Shown here: one piece after another, positions 38,805-49,163 of the stretch | Layout of the letters: the number at the start of each line of letters is the position of its first letter | Numbering within the stretch: the stretch's first letter is position 1 | Source of the DNA: Ruminococcus sp. | Lineage (GTDB): Bacteria > Bacillota > Clostridia > Oscillospirales > Ruminococcaceae | Reading direction: 5' to 3' | NCBI GenBank assembly: GCA_015066935.1 | Contig: SVNK01000002.1 | Span: 62,001-126,000, forward strand | Length of the DNA stretch: 64,000 nt | Program-made: the position numbers and the translations under genes | The notes under the pieces: model-generated | Seen by the model: the letters and a program-made list of their open reading frames with translations, nothing else | The model's database searches: none | Told to the model about the DNA's origin: nothing

Positions 38805-38900
38805 TTCAGCTGAACACGTTCAATGAGAAGGAGAGGAGAGTATTTCTTCTCTCCTTTTTGCAATAAACCCATTAGTAATTCTGAATACACAGAGGATGGT

Positions 38901-40202
38901 ATGGTAAGAATAAAGAATGTTATCCCGGATTCGCCTGCATATTGCTGCGGAGCTGAAAAAGGCGATATACTGAAGAAAATCAACGGACATGATATTGCGG
39001 ATGTTCTTGATTATATGTATTATGCTGCGGAGAACAATGTTGTTCTTGAGCTTGAAAGAGATGGCAGCGAGCTTGTTATGACAGCTGAAAAGGACGAGTA
39101 CGACGACCTCGGACTGGAATTTGATACTTTTCTTATGGACAGTAAACGCTCGTGCTGTAATAAGTGTGTATTCTGCTTTATAGACCAGATGCCTCCGGGA
39201 ATGAGAGAGACGCTCTACTTCAAGGACGACGATGCACGACTTTCATTTCTTCAGGGAAATTACGTTACGCTTACAAATCTTGAGCAGTCCGACATTGACC
39301 GTATCATAAAAATGAAGCTGAATATCAATGTTTCGGTACATACAACCAACCCTGAGCTTCGTGTGAAAATGATGAATAATCGTTTTGCGGGGGAGAAGCT
39401 TAAGTACATCCGTCAGCTTGCGGAAGCGGGAATACAGATGAATTGCCAGATTGTCTGCTGTCCGGGACTCAACGACGGAGCAGAGCTTCACAGAACTCTC
39501 AGTGACTTGTACGGACTCATGCCGAATATTTCGAGTCTTGCTGTTGTTCCCGTAGGACTTTCAAAATACCGTGAAGGTCTGTATCCTCTCACACCGTTTG
39601 ATAAGGAGACTGCCTCTGCTGCTATAGATATTATAGAGAAGTTTCAGAAGCAAGCTTATGAAGAATACGGAAGAAGGACATTTTTTCCATCTGATGAGCT
39701 GTATCTGCTTGCGGAGAGGGATATTCCGTCTGCTGAGAATTATGAGGAATATCCACAGTATGAAAACGGCGTAGGAATGCTGCGTTCACTTATTGACGAG
39801 TTTTCATCAGCTCTTGAGGATGCTGAGTGGCAAGGCGGAGAGCGTCATGTATCAATTGCGACGGGCTATCTTGCATATGATACATTGAAAAAGCTTGCAG
39901 AAATGGCTGAAAAGCGTTTTCCCAAGCTGAAATGTGGTGTCTGCCGTATACGCAATGACTTTTTCGGCGATACCATTACCGTAACGGGACTTATCACCGC
40001 AAGGGATCTGATTTCACAGCTTAGTGATAAATCTCTCGGAAGTGAGCTGCTTATTTCATCGTCGATGCTCAGAAGCTGTTCGGAGGTGTTCCTTGACGAC
40101 CTAACAGTAAATGACGTTGAGGAGTCGCTGAAAACAGTGGTCAGAGCAGTAGGAAACGATGGGTATGAACTGCTTGACGCAATAATGGGAACAGGATGCT
40201 GA
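38901..40202 (+). CDS. DUF512 protein (PDZ + radical-SAM-like)
   Basis: N-term IKNVIPDSPAYCCGAEKGDILKKING; CCNKCVFCFIDQMPPGMRETLYFKDDDARLSFLQGNYVTLTNL. Confidence 0.92.
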   Translation: MVRIKNVIPDSPAYCCGAEKGDILKKINGHDIADVLDYMYYAAENNVVLELERDGSELVMTAEKDEYDDLGLEFDTFLMDSKRSCCNKCVFCFIDQMPPGMRETLYFKDDDARLSFLQGNYVTLTNLEQSDIDRIIKMKLNINVSVHTTNPELRVKMMNNRFAGEKLKYIRQLAEAGIQMNCQIVCCPGLNDGAELHRTLSDLYGLMPNISSLAVVPVGLSKYREGLYPLTPFDKETASAAIDIIEKFQKQAYEEYGRRTFFPSDELYLLAERDIPSAENYEEYPQYENGVGMLRSLIDEFSSALEDAEWQGGERHVSIATGYLAYDTLKKLAEMAEKRFPKLKCGVCRIRNDFFGDTITVTGLITARDLISQLSDKSLGSELLISSSMLRSCSEVFLDDLTVNDVEESLKTVVRAVGNDGYELLDAIMGTGC

Positions 40203-40289
40203 AAGTTTCATGTGAAACAATATAGCTGAAATATATAAATAATTGACATATTATTTGTAGAATATTAACGAATGAAAGGAGAGTGCAAA

Positions 40290-41618
40290 ATGTCAACACC
40301 AATAGTAGCGGTTGTAGGACGTCCGAATGTCGGAAAGTCTACCCTTTTCAATAAGCTTATAGGACAGAGACTTTCGATAGTTGAGGATACTCCCGGCGTA
40401 ACACGTGACCGTATTTATTCAAAATGCGAATGGCGTGATAAGGAGTTTATGGTTGTTGATACGGGAGGTATCGAGCCTGACAGCAATGATGTGATTTTGT
40501 CACAGATGAGAAGGCAGTCAGAGCTTGCAATTGAAAAAGCGGACGTTATAGTTTTTGTTACAGACATCAGATGCGGAGTAACCGCTGATGACTATGCAGT
40601 TGCACAGATGCTTCTGAAAAGCGGAAAGCCTGTAGTGCTTGCTGTAAACAAATGTGATACTCTTGGCGAACCTCCGATGGAACTTTACGAGTTCTATAAT
40701 CTTGGACTTGGAGAGCCGTTTCCTGTTTCTTCTCTGCATGGTCACGGAACGGGCGACATGCTTGATGCAGTCTATGGGTATCTTCCCGATTCCGACGAGG
40801 AGAAGTATGACGAAGATTATATAAAGGTTGCGGTAATCGGCAAGCCGAATGCAGGAAAGTCCTCGCTCATCAACAAGATTTCGGGAGAGGAACGAGTAAT
40901 TGTTTCCGATATTGCGGGAACTACACGTGATTCAACGGATACCGTGGTTGAAAATGAGTACGGAAAATTCGTATTCATAGATACGGCAGGAATCAGAAAA
41001 AAATCGAAGGTGACCGAAAAAATCGAGCATTACAGCGTCCTGAGAGCATATATGGCAGTGGACCGTGCAGATGTGTGTGTAATAATGCTTGATGCTGCGG
41101 AAGGCTTTACGGAACAGGACTCAAAGGTTGCAGGATATGCACATGAACAGGGAAAAGCGTGCGTTGTGGCAGTGAACAAATGGGACCTCGTTGAAAAAGA
41201 CGACAAGACCATGAGTGAGTACCGCAAGAAGCTTGAAAATGATTTCAGTTTCATGTCATATGTACCGTTCGTGTTCATTTCGGCAAAAACAGGACAGCGA
41301 ATCAATAAGCTTTACGAGCTTATAAAGTACACATTTGAGCAGAACAGTATGCGTATATCAACAGGAATGCTCAATGACGTTCTTGCATATGCTACAACAA
41401 GAGTGCAGCCGCCTTCCGATAAGGGACGCAGGCTGAAGATTTACTACATGACACAGCCCTCTACAAAACCGCCTACGTTTGTTACATTTGTAAACAGGGC
41501 AGATCTTTTCCATTTTTCATACAGAAGATACATTGAAAACCAGATACGATCAACATTCGGACTTGAGGGAACTCCTGTTCGCTTTATAGTCCGTGAAAGA
41601 GGAGGCAATGACAAGTAA
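40290..41618 (+). CDS. der: Ribosome biogenesis GTPase Der (EngA)
   Basis: Two G domains: GRPNVGKSTLFN and GKPNAGKSSLIN; C-terminal KH-like domain. Confidence 0.97.
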   Translation: MSTPIVAVVGRPNVGKSTLFNKLIGQRLSIVEDTPGVTRDRIYSKCEWRDKEFMVVDTGGIEPDSNDVILSQMRRQSELAIEKADVIVFVTDIRCGVTADDYAVAQMLLKSGKPVVLAVNKCDTLGEPPMELYEFYNLGLGEPFPVSSLHGHGTGDMLDAVYGYLPDSDEEKYDEDYIKVAVIGKPNAGKSSLINKISGEERVIVSDIAGTTRDSTDTVVENEYGKFVFIDTAGIRKKSKVTEKIEHYSVLRAYMAVDRADVCVIMLDAAEGFTEQDSKVAGYAHEQGKACVVAVNKWDLVEKDDKTMSEYRKKLENDFSFMSYVPFVFISAKTGQRINKLYELIKYTFEQNSMRISTGMLNDVLAYATTRVQPPSDKGRRLKIYYMTQPSTKPPTFVTFVNRADLFHFSYRRYIENQIRSTFGLEGTPVRFIVRERGGNDK

Positions 41619-42298
41619 TGAAACTATTAATTTCAGTTATTATTGCTGCGGCACTCGGTTATTTTCTCGGCAGCTGCAATTTCTCTATAATTTCGGTAAA
41701 ACTAATAAAGGGCAGAGACATCCGCAACATGGGAAGCAGAAATGCAGGACTTACAAACACACTTCGCTGTGCCGGAAAGACCTGTGCTCTGATCACTCTT
41801 CTCGGCGATATACTTAAAGGAATCGTTGCGGTAGCCCTCTCACGTGGCTTCTGCGGACTCATAAATGCGGGTCTTGATCCCGGAAACGATACTCATTACA
41901 TCGGCTATATTGCAGGACTTTTTGCAATTATCGGACACGTATTCCCGATTTACTACGGTTTCAAGGGTGGAAAGGGTGTACTTGTAGGAGTATCCACATT
42001 TCTTATTGTTGACATAAAGGTTTTCATTGCACTCATTGCAATATTTGCTGTAATTCTGGCAATAACAAAGTATGTATCGCTTGCTTCGATTATAGCAACA
42101 GCATATTGTCCGATTGCGACGCTTCTTATGTCATGGATAGTGAACGACAACAGCTTCGGACGCAGTTTTCTTTATATGATTCTGTCGATTCCGATGTCAG
42201 GCATCATAATCTGGATGCATCGTACTAACATTGAGCGTCTTATGGCAGGAACGGAAAACAAGTTCTCATTCAATACAGTGGATATGTCGGAGAAGTAA
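41618..42298 (+). CDS. plsY: Acyl-phosphate glycerol-3-phosphate acyltransferase PlsY
   Basis: GYFLGSCNFSII, RDIRNMGSRNAGLTNTLR, FKGGKGV motifs. Confidence 0.95.
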   Translation: MKLLISVIIAAALGYFLGSCNFSIISVKLIKGRDIRNMGSRNAGLTNTLRCAGKTCALITLLGDILKGIVAVALSRGFCGLINAGLDPGNDTHYIGYIAGLFAIIGHVFPIYYGFKGGKGVLVGVSTFLIVDIKVFIALIAIFAVILAITKYVSLASIIATAYCPIATLLMSWIVNDNSFGRSFLYMILSIPMSGIIIWMHRTNIERLMAGTENKFSFNTVDMSEK

Positions 42299-42327
42299 TC
42301 CACTCAGAGAATGAAAGGAGAGAACAG

Positions 42328-43320
42328 ATGGCAAATATAGTTATACTTGGTTCGGGAGGATTCGGACTCAGTCTTGCGATAATGGCTGAGAACAGCGGAA
42401 AGCATAATGTTACGGTGTGGTCGAAATTCCAGTCAGAAATTGATGAAATCAGGGCACACGGCGAGCATATCCAGAAACTTCCCGGAGTACCGGTATCGGA
42501 AAAGATAGTCATGACGAGTGACATATCATGTGTCAAGGGTTGTGACATGGTAATTTTCGGAATTCCTTCATCATTTCTGAGAGATGTAGCGAAGCTTGCT
42601 GCACCTTACATTGATGAAAAAATGGTTGTTGTCAATACAGGCAAGGGACTTGAGGAAGGCAGTCTGAAGCTTCTCAGTGAAGTTCTTTCCGAGGAGATAA
42701 AAAGTGACAAAATAGTCGTACTTTCGGGACCTTCTCACGCTGAGGAGGTTGCAAGGTGTATTCCTACCGCCATAGTAGCAGCGTCATCCAATAAGGAGGC
42801 TGCTAAGTACGTCCAGACAGAGCTTGGTACAGGAACAATGAGAATCTACCTCAACGACGACGTTGTCGGCTGTGAAATGGGTGGAGCACTGAAAAATATC
42901 ATTGCACTCTGCGCAGGAATCTGTGACGGACTTGGTTACGGTGATAATACAAAGGCAGCTCTTATGACAAGAGGAATCCATGAAATAGCCCTTCTCGGAG
43001 CTGCCGCAGGTGCAAAGAGGTCCACATTCACGGGTCTTACGGGAATAGGCGACCTTATTGTTACATGCACAAGTATGCACAGCCGCAACAGACGTGCAGG
43101 TATACTGATCGGACAGGGAGTTTCTCCCGATGAAGCGGTAAAGAGAGTGGGCACAGTCGAGGGATATTTCTGCTGTAAGGCAGCATATAATTTATCAAAG
43201 CGTCTTGGAGTAGAAATGCCGATAACAGAGCAGCTTAATGAGGTGCTTTTCAATGGCGGCGATATCCGCAAGGCACTTGGAGTCCTGATGAACCGTCCGT
43301 TGGTATACGAGGAGGTATGA
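42328..43320 (+). CDS. gpsA: Glycerol-3-phosphate dehydrogenase [NAD(P)+]
   Basis: GSGGFGLSLAIMAE, LSGPSHAEEVAR, GLGYGDNTKAALMTRG. Confidence 0.96.
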   Translation: MANIVILGSGGFGLSLAIMAENSGKHNVTVWSKFQSEIDEIRAHGEHIQKLPGVPVSEKIVMTSDISCVKGCDMVIFGIPSSFLRDVAKLAAPYIDEKMVVVNTGKGLEEGSLKLLSEVLSEEIKSDKIVVLSGPSHAEEVARCIPTAIVAASSNKEAAKYVQTELGTGTMRIYLNDDVVGCEMGGALKNIIALCAGICDGLGYGDNTKAALMTRGIHEIALLGAAAGAKRSTFTGLTGIGDLIVTCTSMHSRNRRAGILIGQGVSPDEAVKRVGTVEGYFCCKAAYNLSKRLGVEMPITEQLNEVLFNGGDIRKALGVLMNRPLVYEEV

Positions 43321-43327
43321 TTTTACC

Positions 43328-44866
43328 ATGATGAAGCTTATTGAATACAGAGGGCACATAAGAAATTACCGTGAGCTGTGCAGTGAACTTGATATTGACA
43401 GTACACTCAGCCGTGAACAGCGTGAGTCAGAAATCATCACAAAGGGATATGAAAAATGGGGGAGTGCTCTTCCCGATAAATTATACGGAATGTTTGCTTT
43501 CTGTATCAGTGACACGGAAAATGACGAAATATTCTGTGCCCGTGACCATTTCGGCACAAAGCCCTTTTATTACTATATTACCGAATCGGGAAAGCTTCTG
43601 TGCGGAACGATGATACGTGGTATTATGGAACAGGAAGGCTTCGTCAAGGAGCTTAATACCGATATGCTTCAGATATATATGTCACTCACCTATGTTGGAG
43701 GGGAGGACACCTTTTTCAAGGGCGTAAAGAAGCTGATGCCGGGCTGTTATATGAAATTTGCAGACGGCAGAGCTGAAATCACACGTTACTGGACTCCCAC
43801 ATTCAATCCTGACAACAGCAGGAGTCTTGAGGAATGGGGTGATGAAATCCATTCACTGACACGTCAGATTATGACAGAAGTTAAGGACGACGATGAAACT
43901 GCTGAATCGTTTTTGTCAGGCGGAGTTGATTCATCTTACGTACTTGCGATGTCTGACGCAGAGGTGAGTAACTCGTGCGGATACGACGACGAGCGTTTCG
44001 ACGAATCAGGAATGGCAAAGCAGACTGCGGACCTTCTCGGCAGAAAGAATAACCGCTGTGTGATTACTCCCGAAGCATATTTTGAAGCGGTGCCTTACGT
44101 AATGTACAACATGGAACAGCCACTCGGAGACGCTTCAGCAATTGCGTTTGCGGTTGCGTGCAGAGAGACGGCAAAGCACACAAAGCTTTGCTATTCTGGA
44201 GAGGGTGCCGATGAGTTCTTCGGCGGATACAATATGTACCGCAATGCAGAGCGTTACGGCGAGAATCTCAGAACTTTCTATGTCGGCAATACGAACATCA
44301 TGAAAGAGGATGAGAAGAAGCGTATTCTTGCAAGTTATAACGATGAAGTGCTTCCGATAAATATTGCAAAGCACATCTACGAGGAGACAGAGGGACTTGA
44401 CCCGCTTTCAATAATGTCTGACGTAGATATTCAGATATGGCTTGAGGGAGACATTTACCTCAATGTAGACAAGATGAGCGAGGCGGCAGGACTTGAAATA
44501 CGTATGCCGCTTACAGACAGACGTATGTTTGACATTGCATCACGAATGCCGTCATGCTACAAGGTCAATGATGAAACGAATAAAGTTGCGTTAAGAACAG
44601 CGGCAGCGAAGGTTCTTCCTGAGGAAATAGCATTCCGCAAGAAGCTCGGATTCATAGTACCGATACGCATCTGGCTTGCTGACGAGCGCTATAACAGCGA
44701 TGTCAGAGCCAAATTCAGCAGTGATATTGCTGCAAAGTTCTTCAACATGGATGAAATCAATGCGATTTTTGAGGAATATATCGGCGGCAATTCCGACAAC
44801 TGGCGCAAGGTCTGGACGATTTACACATTCCTTGTGTGGTATGAGGAATACTTCGTTAAAAGATAA
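43328..44866 (+). CDS. Asparagine synthase-related protein with N-terminally truncated glutaminase domain
   Basis: SFLSGGVDSSYVLAMSD, YSGEGADEFFGGYNMY, KLGFIVPIRIWL; no MCGI N-terminus. Confidence 0.9.
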   Translation: MMKLIEYRGHIRNYRELCSELDIDSTLSREQRESEIITKGYEKWGSALPDKLYGMFAFCISDTENDEIFCARDHFGTKPFYYYITESGKLLCGTMIRGIMEQEGFVKELNTDMLQIYMSLTYVGGEDTFFKGVKKLMPGCYMKFADGRAEITRYWTPTFNPDNSRSLEEWGDEIHSLTRQIMTEVKDDDETAESFLSGGVDSSYVLAMSDAEVSNSCGYDDERFDESGMAKQTADLLGRKNNRCVITPEAYFEAVPYVMYNMEQPLGDASAIAFAVACRETAKHTKLCYSGEGADEFFGGYNMYRNAERYGENLRTFYVGNTNIMKEDEKKRILASYNDEVLPINIAKHIYEETEGLDPLSIMSDVDIQIWLEGDIYLNVDKMSEAAGLEIRMPLTDRRMFDIASRMPSCYKVNDETNKVALRTAAAKVLPEEIAFRKKLGFIVPIRIWLADERYNSDVRAKFSSDIAAKFFNMDEINAIFEEYIGGNSDNWRKVWTIYTFLVWYEEYFVKR

Positions 44867-44870
44867 AAAC

Positions 44871-45187
44871 AACAGAGGCTCCGCCTTAGGAGTGGTGTCC
44901 GTACAGAAGTATATATGTTTATTATTGAGGAAAACCCTTTTGAAAAAGGGTTGTTCCTCAAACTCCTTTCCTAAAACTTTCAGTATGAAATTTCAGCCCT
45001 ATAGGGTGTATCCTGAACGAATGAAACTTTGCGGTTTTATCAGGATTTATACACCCTATAGGGCTGAAATTTGTATTAAAAGTCTTTGGAAGGGGGTTCG
45101 GGGGAGAACCTTTCCTCAGAAAGGTTTCACCCGATATATGCATATAATACTTCTATATGGTCATCGCTCTGAAGTAAAGCCTCTGTT
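44871..45187. repeat. 317-bp foldback (MITE-like) element with 10-bp perfect terminal inverted repeats AACAGAGGCT/AGCCTCTGTT and a 24-bp perfect inner stem
   Basis: Inner arms 44988-45011 and 45049-45072 are exact reverse complements; flanking segments also align as imperfect inverted repeat to the ends. Confidence 0.85.
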
Positions 45188-45196
45188 TTTGTAATA

Positions 45197-47437
45197 TTAT
45201 AATGTAAGCTGATTTGTGTCACCGAGCTCCTTGGCAGGCTTACCTGCGGCAGGAACGCTCTTGGAACGGTATTTTTCGAGTTCGGGGAGAGCTTCGGTAG
45301 AGATAATTTCAGCAGAAGCAAGGAGTGCATTTTTTCTGAGGTTCATAACCTGAACACCCTGAGAGTCTCTCGTAGACTTGGGGAGAATCATTCCTGTATT
45401 GAATACAAGAGCATGACCGCTTGTACTTCTGAGGAGGATATTGACGTCCTCAGCAACGAAAACAGCTGAAACAAGAGGTGATTTATCCGAGTAGGCCTTA
45501 GCGAGCTTTTTGCGGTTTGTTTTAGTTGCATACGACTGCATAGGAACCTTTGCAGCTTTACCGTTTTCGAAGAAGAAAATTATATAACCGCTGTAGTCGG
45601 TGGTTGGGACGAGGGTCTTCAGGTTTTCGCCTTCATCGAAAGAGAGTTTTGCGGGAATATAATCACCCATGAGACTTGCCTTGGTGTCATCGAAAGCACT
45701 TGCTTTTGATTTATAAGCCTGAGCGTTATCAGAGAAGAAAACGAGTTCAGTCTTGTTGGTAGCTTCGAAGCTCTGGCGGATGAAATCGCCCTCTTTGAGC
45801 TTATGCTCGCTGCTCATTCTGAGCGACTGCGGAGTAATTTTCTTGAAGTATCCGCTGTCTGAAACGAAGATATTAACGGGGTAATCGGGAGTATCGTCGA
45901 TATTTTCTTCGGTATCCTCATCAGTCTGGTAGTAGAAGAGAGTTTTTCTGGGCTGAGCGTAGTTCTTGATCACGTTACGAAGCTCATCGACAATAATCTT
46001 GCGGATTTTCTTCTTGTCACGGAGAATCTCCTCCATTTCCTCAATATCCTTTTTGAGCTGATCGACCTCCTCGATACGGCGGAGGATGTACTGCTTATTG
46101 ATATTTCTCAGTTTGATTTCGGCAACATATTCAGCCTGAATCTCGTCGATTCCGAAGCCTATCATGAGGTTGGGAACAACATCGGATTCAATTTCCGTTT
46201 CACGTATAATTTTGATTGCCTTATCAATGTCGAGGAGAATTTTTGAGAGAGCTTCAAGGAGATGGAGCTTTTCTTTTTTCTTCTGCAAATCGAAGTAAGT
46301 ACGTCTCTGGATACATTCCTCACGGAAAGCGGTCCATTCCAAGAGGATTTCACGGACTCCCATGACTTTCGGAGTACCTGCAATAAGCACATTGAAGTTG
46401 CAGGGGTAGCTGTCCTGAAGGGGAGTGAGTCTGAACAGCTTCTGCATGAGTTTATCGGGATCGGTACCACGTTTGAGGTCTATGGCGATTTTAAGACCGT
46501 CGATGTCTGTTTCATCACGGATATAAGAAATCTCACGGATTTTGCCCTGTTTTACGAGGTCGATAATTTTCTCGATGATAGCTTCAACGGTTGTTGTATA
46601 TGGAATCTGCGTGATTTCAAGGCAGTTTGCGGACTTATCATAGGTATACTTGGAACGCACCTTAATACTTCCACGTCCTGTTTCGTACACTTTGTTAAGC
46701 TCGTCTTCGTTGTAGAGGATGAGGCCGCCTCCGGGGAAATCGGGACCCTTGAGGGTACTGAGAATATCGTGCTGAGGATTTTTCATGAGAGCGATAGTCG
46801 TCTCGCAGACTTCTTCGAGGTTGAACGGACAGACATTGCTTGCCATTGAAACAGCAATACCGGTATTTGAATTTACGAGAACTGTAGGGAAAGTTGCGGG
46901 TAGGAGGGTAGGCTCCTGCATGGTATTGTCGTAGTTGGGGACGAAATCGACAGTTTCCTTGTCGATGTCACGAAAGAGTTCGGTACAGATTTTTTCGAGC
47001 TTGACTTCGGTATAACGTGGAGCAGCAAAGTGCATTTTGCTTGAATACTGTTTACCGAAGTTTCCCTTTGAGTCGATGTAAGGGTGGAGAAGGGCTTCGT
47101 TGCCGCGAGTAAGGCGGACGAGAGTTTCATATATAGCCTGATCGCCGTGAGGATTGAGCTTCATTGTTTCACCGACTACATTAGCGGACTTGGAGCGTTC
47201 CTTGTCGGGATTCAGCAGACCACGCTTGTACATCATATAGAGAAGCTTTCTGTGTGACGGTTTAAAGCCGTCGATTTCGGGGAGCGCACGTGAAATGATA
47301 ACGCTCATGGCATAGGGCATATAATTCTTTTTGAGGGTGTCGGTAATTTTTTCATTTACCACACTGCCCGAGCCTTCGATATAAGCTTCGTGCTTATAGG
47401 CAGATTTTTTAGAGGAGGGTTCTTTTTTTCTTGGCAT
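45197..47437 (-). CDS. Type IIA DNA topoisomerase A subunit (ParC/GyrA-like, divergent)
   Basis: PYAMSVIISRALPEIDGFKPSHRKLLYMMY, NPHGDQAIYETLVRL, FAAPRYTEVKLE (active-site Tyr); no GyrA box seen. Confidence 0.92.
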   Translation of the reverse strand: MPRKKEPSSKKSAYKHEAYIEGSGSVVNEKITDTLKKNYMPYAMSVIISRALPEIDGFKPSHRKLLYMMYKRGLLNPDKERSKSANVVGETMKLNPHGDQAIYETLVRLTRGNEALLHPYIDSKGNFGKQYSSKMHFAAPRYTEVKLEKICTELFRDIDKETVDFVPNYDNTMQEPTLLPATFPTVLVNSNTGIAVSMASNVCPFNLEEVCETTIALMKNPQHDILSTLKGPDFPGGGLILYNEDELNKVYETGRGSIKVRSKYTYDKSANCLEITQIPYTTTVEAIIEKIIDLVKQGKIREISYIRDETDIDGLKIAIDLKRGTDPDKLMQKLFRLTPLQDSYPCNFNVLIAGTPKVMGVREILLEWTAFREECIQRRTYFDLQKKKEKLHLLEALSKILLDIDKAIKIIRETEIESDVVPNLMIGFGIDEIQAEYVAEIKLRNINKQYILRRIEEVDQLKKDIEEMEEILRDKKKIRKIIVDELRNVIKNYAQPRKTLFYYQTDEDTEENIDDTPDYPVNIFVSDSGYFKKITPQSLRMSSEHKLKEGDFIRQSFEATNKTELVFFSDNAQAYKSKASAFDDTKASLMGDYIPAKLSFDEGENLKTLVPTTDYSGYIIFFFENGKAAKVPMQSYATKTNRKKLAKAYSDKSPLVSAVFVAEDVNILLRSTSGHALVFNTGMILPKSTRDSQGVQVMNLRKNALLASAEIISTEALPELEKYRSKSVPAAGKPAKELGDTNQLTL

Positions 47438-47453
47438 TTTATCAAAAACTCCT

Positions 47454-47912
47454 TTAATCTAAGTGTTTTGTCATAATGTCATAGCAGAGGAAATCTCCGT
47501 CTGCACATTTAATCGTATGGAATTCCACAGGTGTGTAGCCGTATTTAAGATAAATACTTTTTGCGGAAAGTGATGCTGAAAGACTGATTGTGTCATATTT
47601 TTGAAAGATATAACTTTCCGCAAATTTCATCAGTTCCGAGCCGAAGCCAAGTCCCTGATACTGAGGAAGTACAAACAGTCTGTTTATTTCGTTGCCGTTA
47701 AGAGTGACAGTACCCACTGGAACGTTTTCTGAATTGCAGCAGAGGTAGACGCAGTTTTCTGCAATATCACGGCATATGGCAGCGTCGTTATGGTGAGCGA
47801 GGAAGAATTCAACCGCACCTTTGGGGTAATAGTGTACATATATTTCCCTGATTGTATTGTGGGTGATATTTCTTACTGTTCCGATGTCGGAATTCTTGGC
47901 TGGTGTAATCAT
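47454..47912 (-). CDS. GNAT-family N-acetyltransferase
   Basis: RLFVLPQYQGLGFGSELMKFAESY motif A; C-term KSIYLKYGYTPV. Confidence 0.85.
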   Translation of the reverse strand: MITPAKNSDIGTVRNITHNTIREIYVHYYPKGAVEFFLAHHNDAAICRDIAENCVYLCCNSENVPVGTVTLNGNEINRLFVLPQYQGLGFGSELMKFAESYIFQKYDTISLSASLSAKSIYLKYGYTPVEFHTIKCADGDFLCYDIMTKHLD

Positions 47913-49147
47913 ATTTCACCTCGTTTATAGTTGTAATCTGAATACTGAACAGCGATTCTGTTTTCGGGATTCTTATCAAAGGTATAAAGAGTAAGAATAA
48001 AAATAAATTCAAGCGGCTTCATAATAATATACGTTAAATCAGCACGGCTTTTCGTAGTTATATGACGAGAAACGGGATAACCGTATTTGTCATAAATATC
48101 TCTGACAAATTTGTGGAAGTGCGGAAGTTTTTCTTTTATCATGTCCTCAAAGGCATTGGCAGCAAGAAGCTGTCGGTTGACAATTATTCGTTCACCCAGT
48201 CTGTTTCCATATCTCAGGGGCTTAACAATTTTTTTATGACCTCTTGCAGCAACAGTACAAAGATAATGTCCCTTGTATTCTATAGGTGGTGGGGGAGTCT
48301 GTGTGGAAAAAGTCCAATCGGCAGTCATGGTAAAAGCCTTGATAAATCCATCAGGTCCCTGACCTATGAGGATAAATAAGATTTCCAGCAAACCTGCGGC
48401 AGGGAAAATAAGAAGAAAGCTGAATGCAGTCATACCGGAGATTTTTGAAATGAGCTTATGGAGCTTTTCGGCGGCTTTGTTTCTGAACTGGGTATTACGT
48501 TCATTTGCCAGTCTAACGTGCTCGGTAATGTGAAAGTGAATACGTCTCACAGCAATAATAAGAACGTTGAAGAAGTACAGTGTTATACAGAAAGTGATTT
48601 TAAGCTGAATTAGGATAAAAGCCAGACAAACAAGACCAATCATCGTAAATGCGATAGAAGCGGCAGAGATAAGCGGCGAAAGCTTTTCAGGCTTGCAAAC
48701 ACAGAGTATAATGAGTGCCACATAGAAAAAGAGCATAATCAACACAAGAGTTTTGCCGTATTGAGTATGAAAAGGTGAATGGAGATGTCCCACATAAACA
48801 GACTTGTCGTAGTCTACAGTCATTATATCAGCGGAAACGCCGATAATCAGGTAAGAGCACAGAAGCCCGAAAAGCAGAGTAACCACATCAAGCAAAGCAG
48901 TCCCCATGGGCTTGCTTTCAAAGCGTGCAAGGTCGTTATCGGGCAGAGCATCTTCAGTGGGTTGAAAATCAAGAGAGACCGATTCTTTCAGAGCAGCCCT
49001 TATGGTAGTTTCCTCAGCTTTTTCGGGAGTTTTATTTCTGCGGAAGGCAGAGTCCTTGCCGAAAGTAACTTTAAGATTTCTCGCAGTAAGATAAATAGGT
49101 AAACCAATGAATAAAGCAAGAAAAACCGTAGTAAACAGCATATCCAT
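47909..49147 (-). CDS. Multi-TM membrane protein, unknown function
   Basis: Several hydrophobic helices; 4-nt overlap with GNAT gene; between topoisomerase subunit genes. Confidence 0.75.
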   Translation of the reverse strand: MDMLFTTVFLALFIGLPIYLTARNLKVTFGKDSAFRRNKTPEKAEETTIRAALKESVSLDFQPTEDALPDNDLARFESKPMGTALLDVVTLLFGLLCSYLIIGVSADIMTVDYDKSVYVGHLHSPFHTQYGKTLVLIMLFFYVALIILCVCKPEKLSPLISAASIAFTMIGLVCLAFILIQLKITFCITLYFFNVLIIAVRRIHFHITEHVRLANERNTQFRNKAAEKLHKLISKISGMTAFSFLLIFPAAGLLEILFILIGQGPDGFIKAFTMTADWTFSTQTPPPPIEYKGHYLCTVAARGHKKIVKPLRYGNRLGERIIVNRQLLAANAFEDMIKEKLPHFHKFVRDIYDKYGYPVSRHITTKSRADLTYIIMKPLEFIFILTLYTFDKNPENRIAVQYSDYNYKRGEI

Positions 49148-49163
49148 AAGGCTTTCTCCTTTT

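Noticed and set aside
43328-44866. Truncated asnB paralogue considered as a pseudogene
   Set aside because: The frame is intact over 512 codons, the synthetase motifs are preserved and it is tightly spaced after gpsA.
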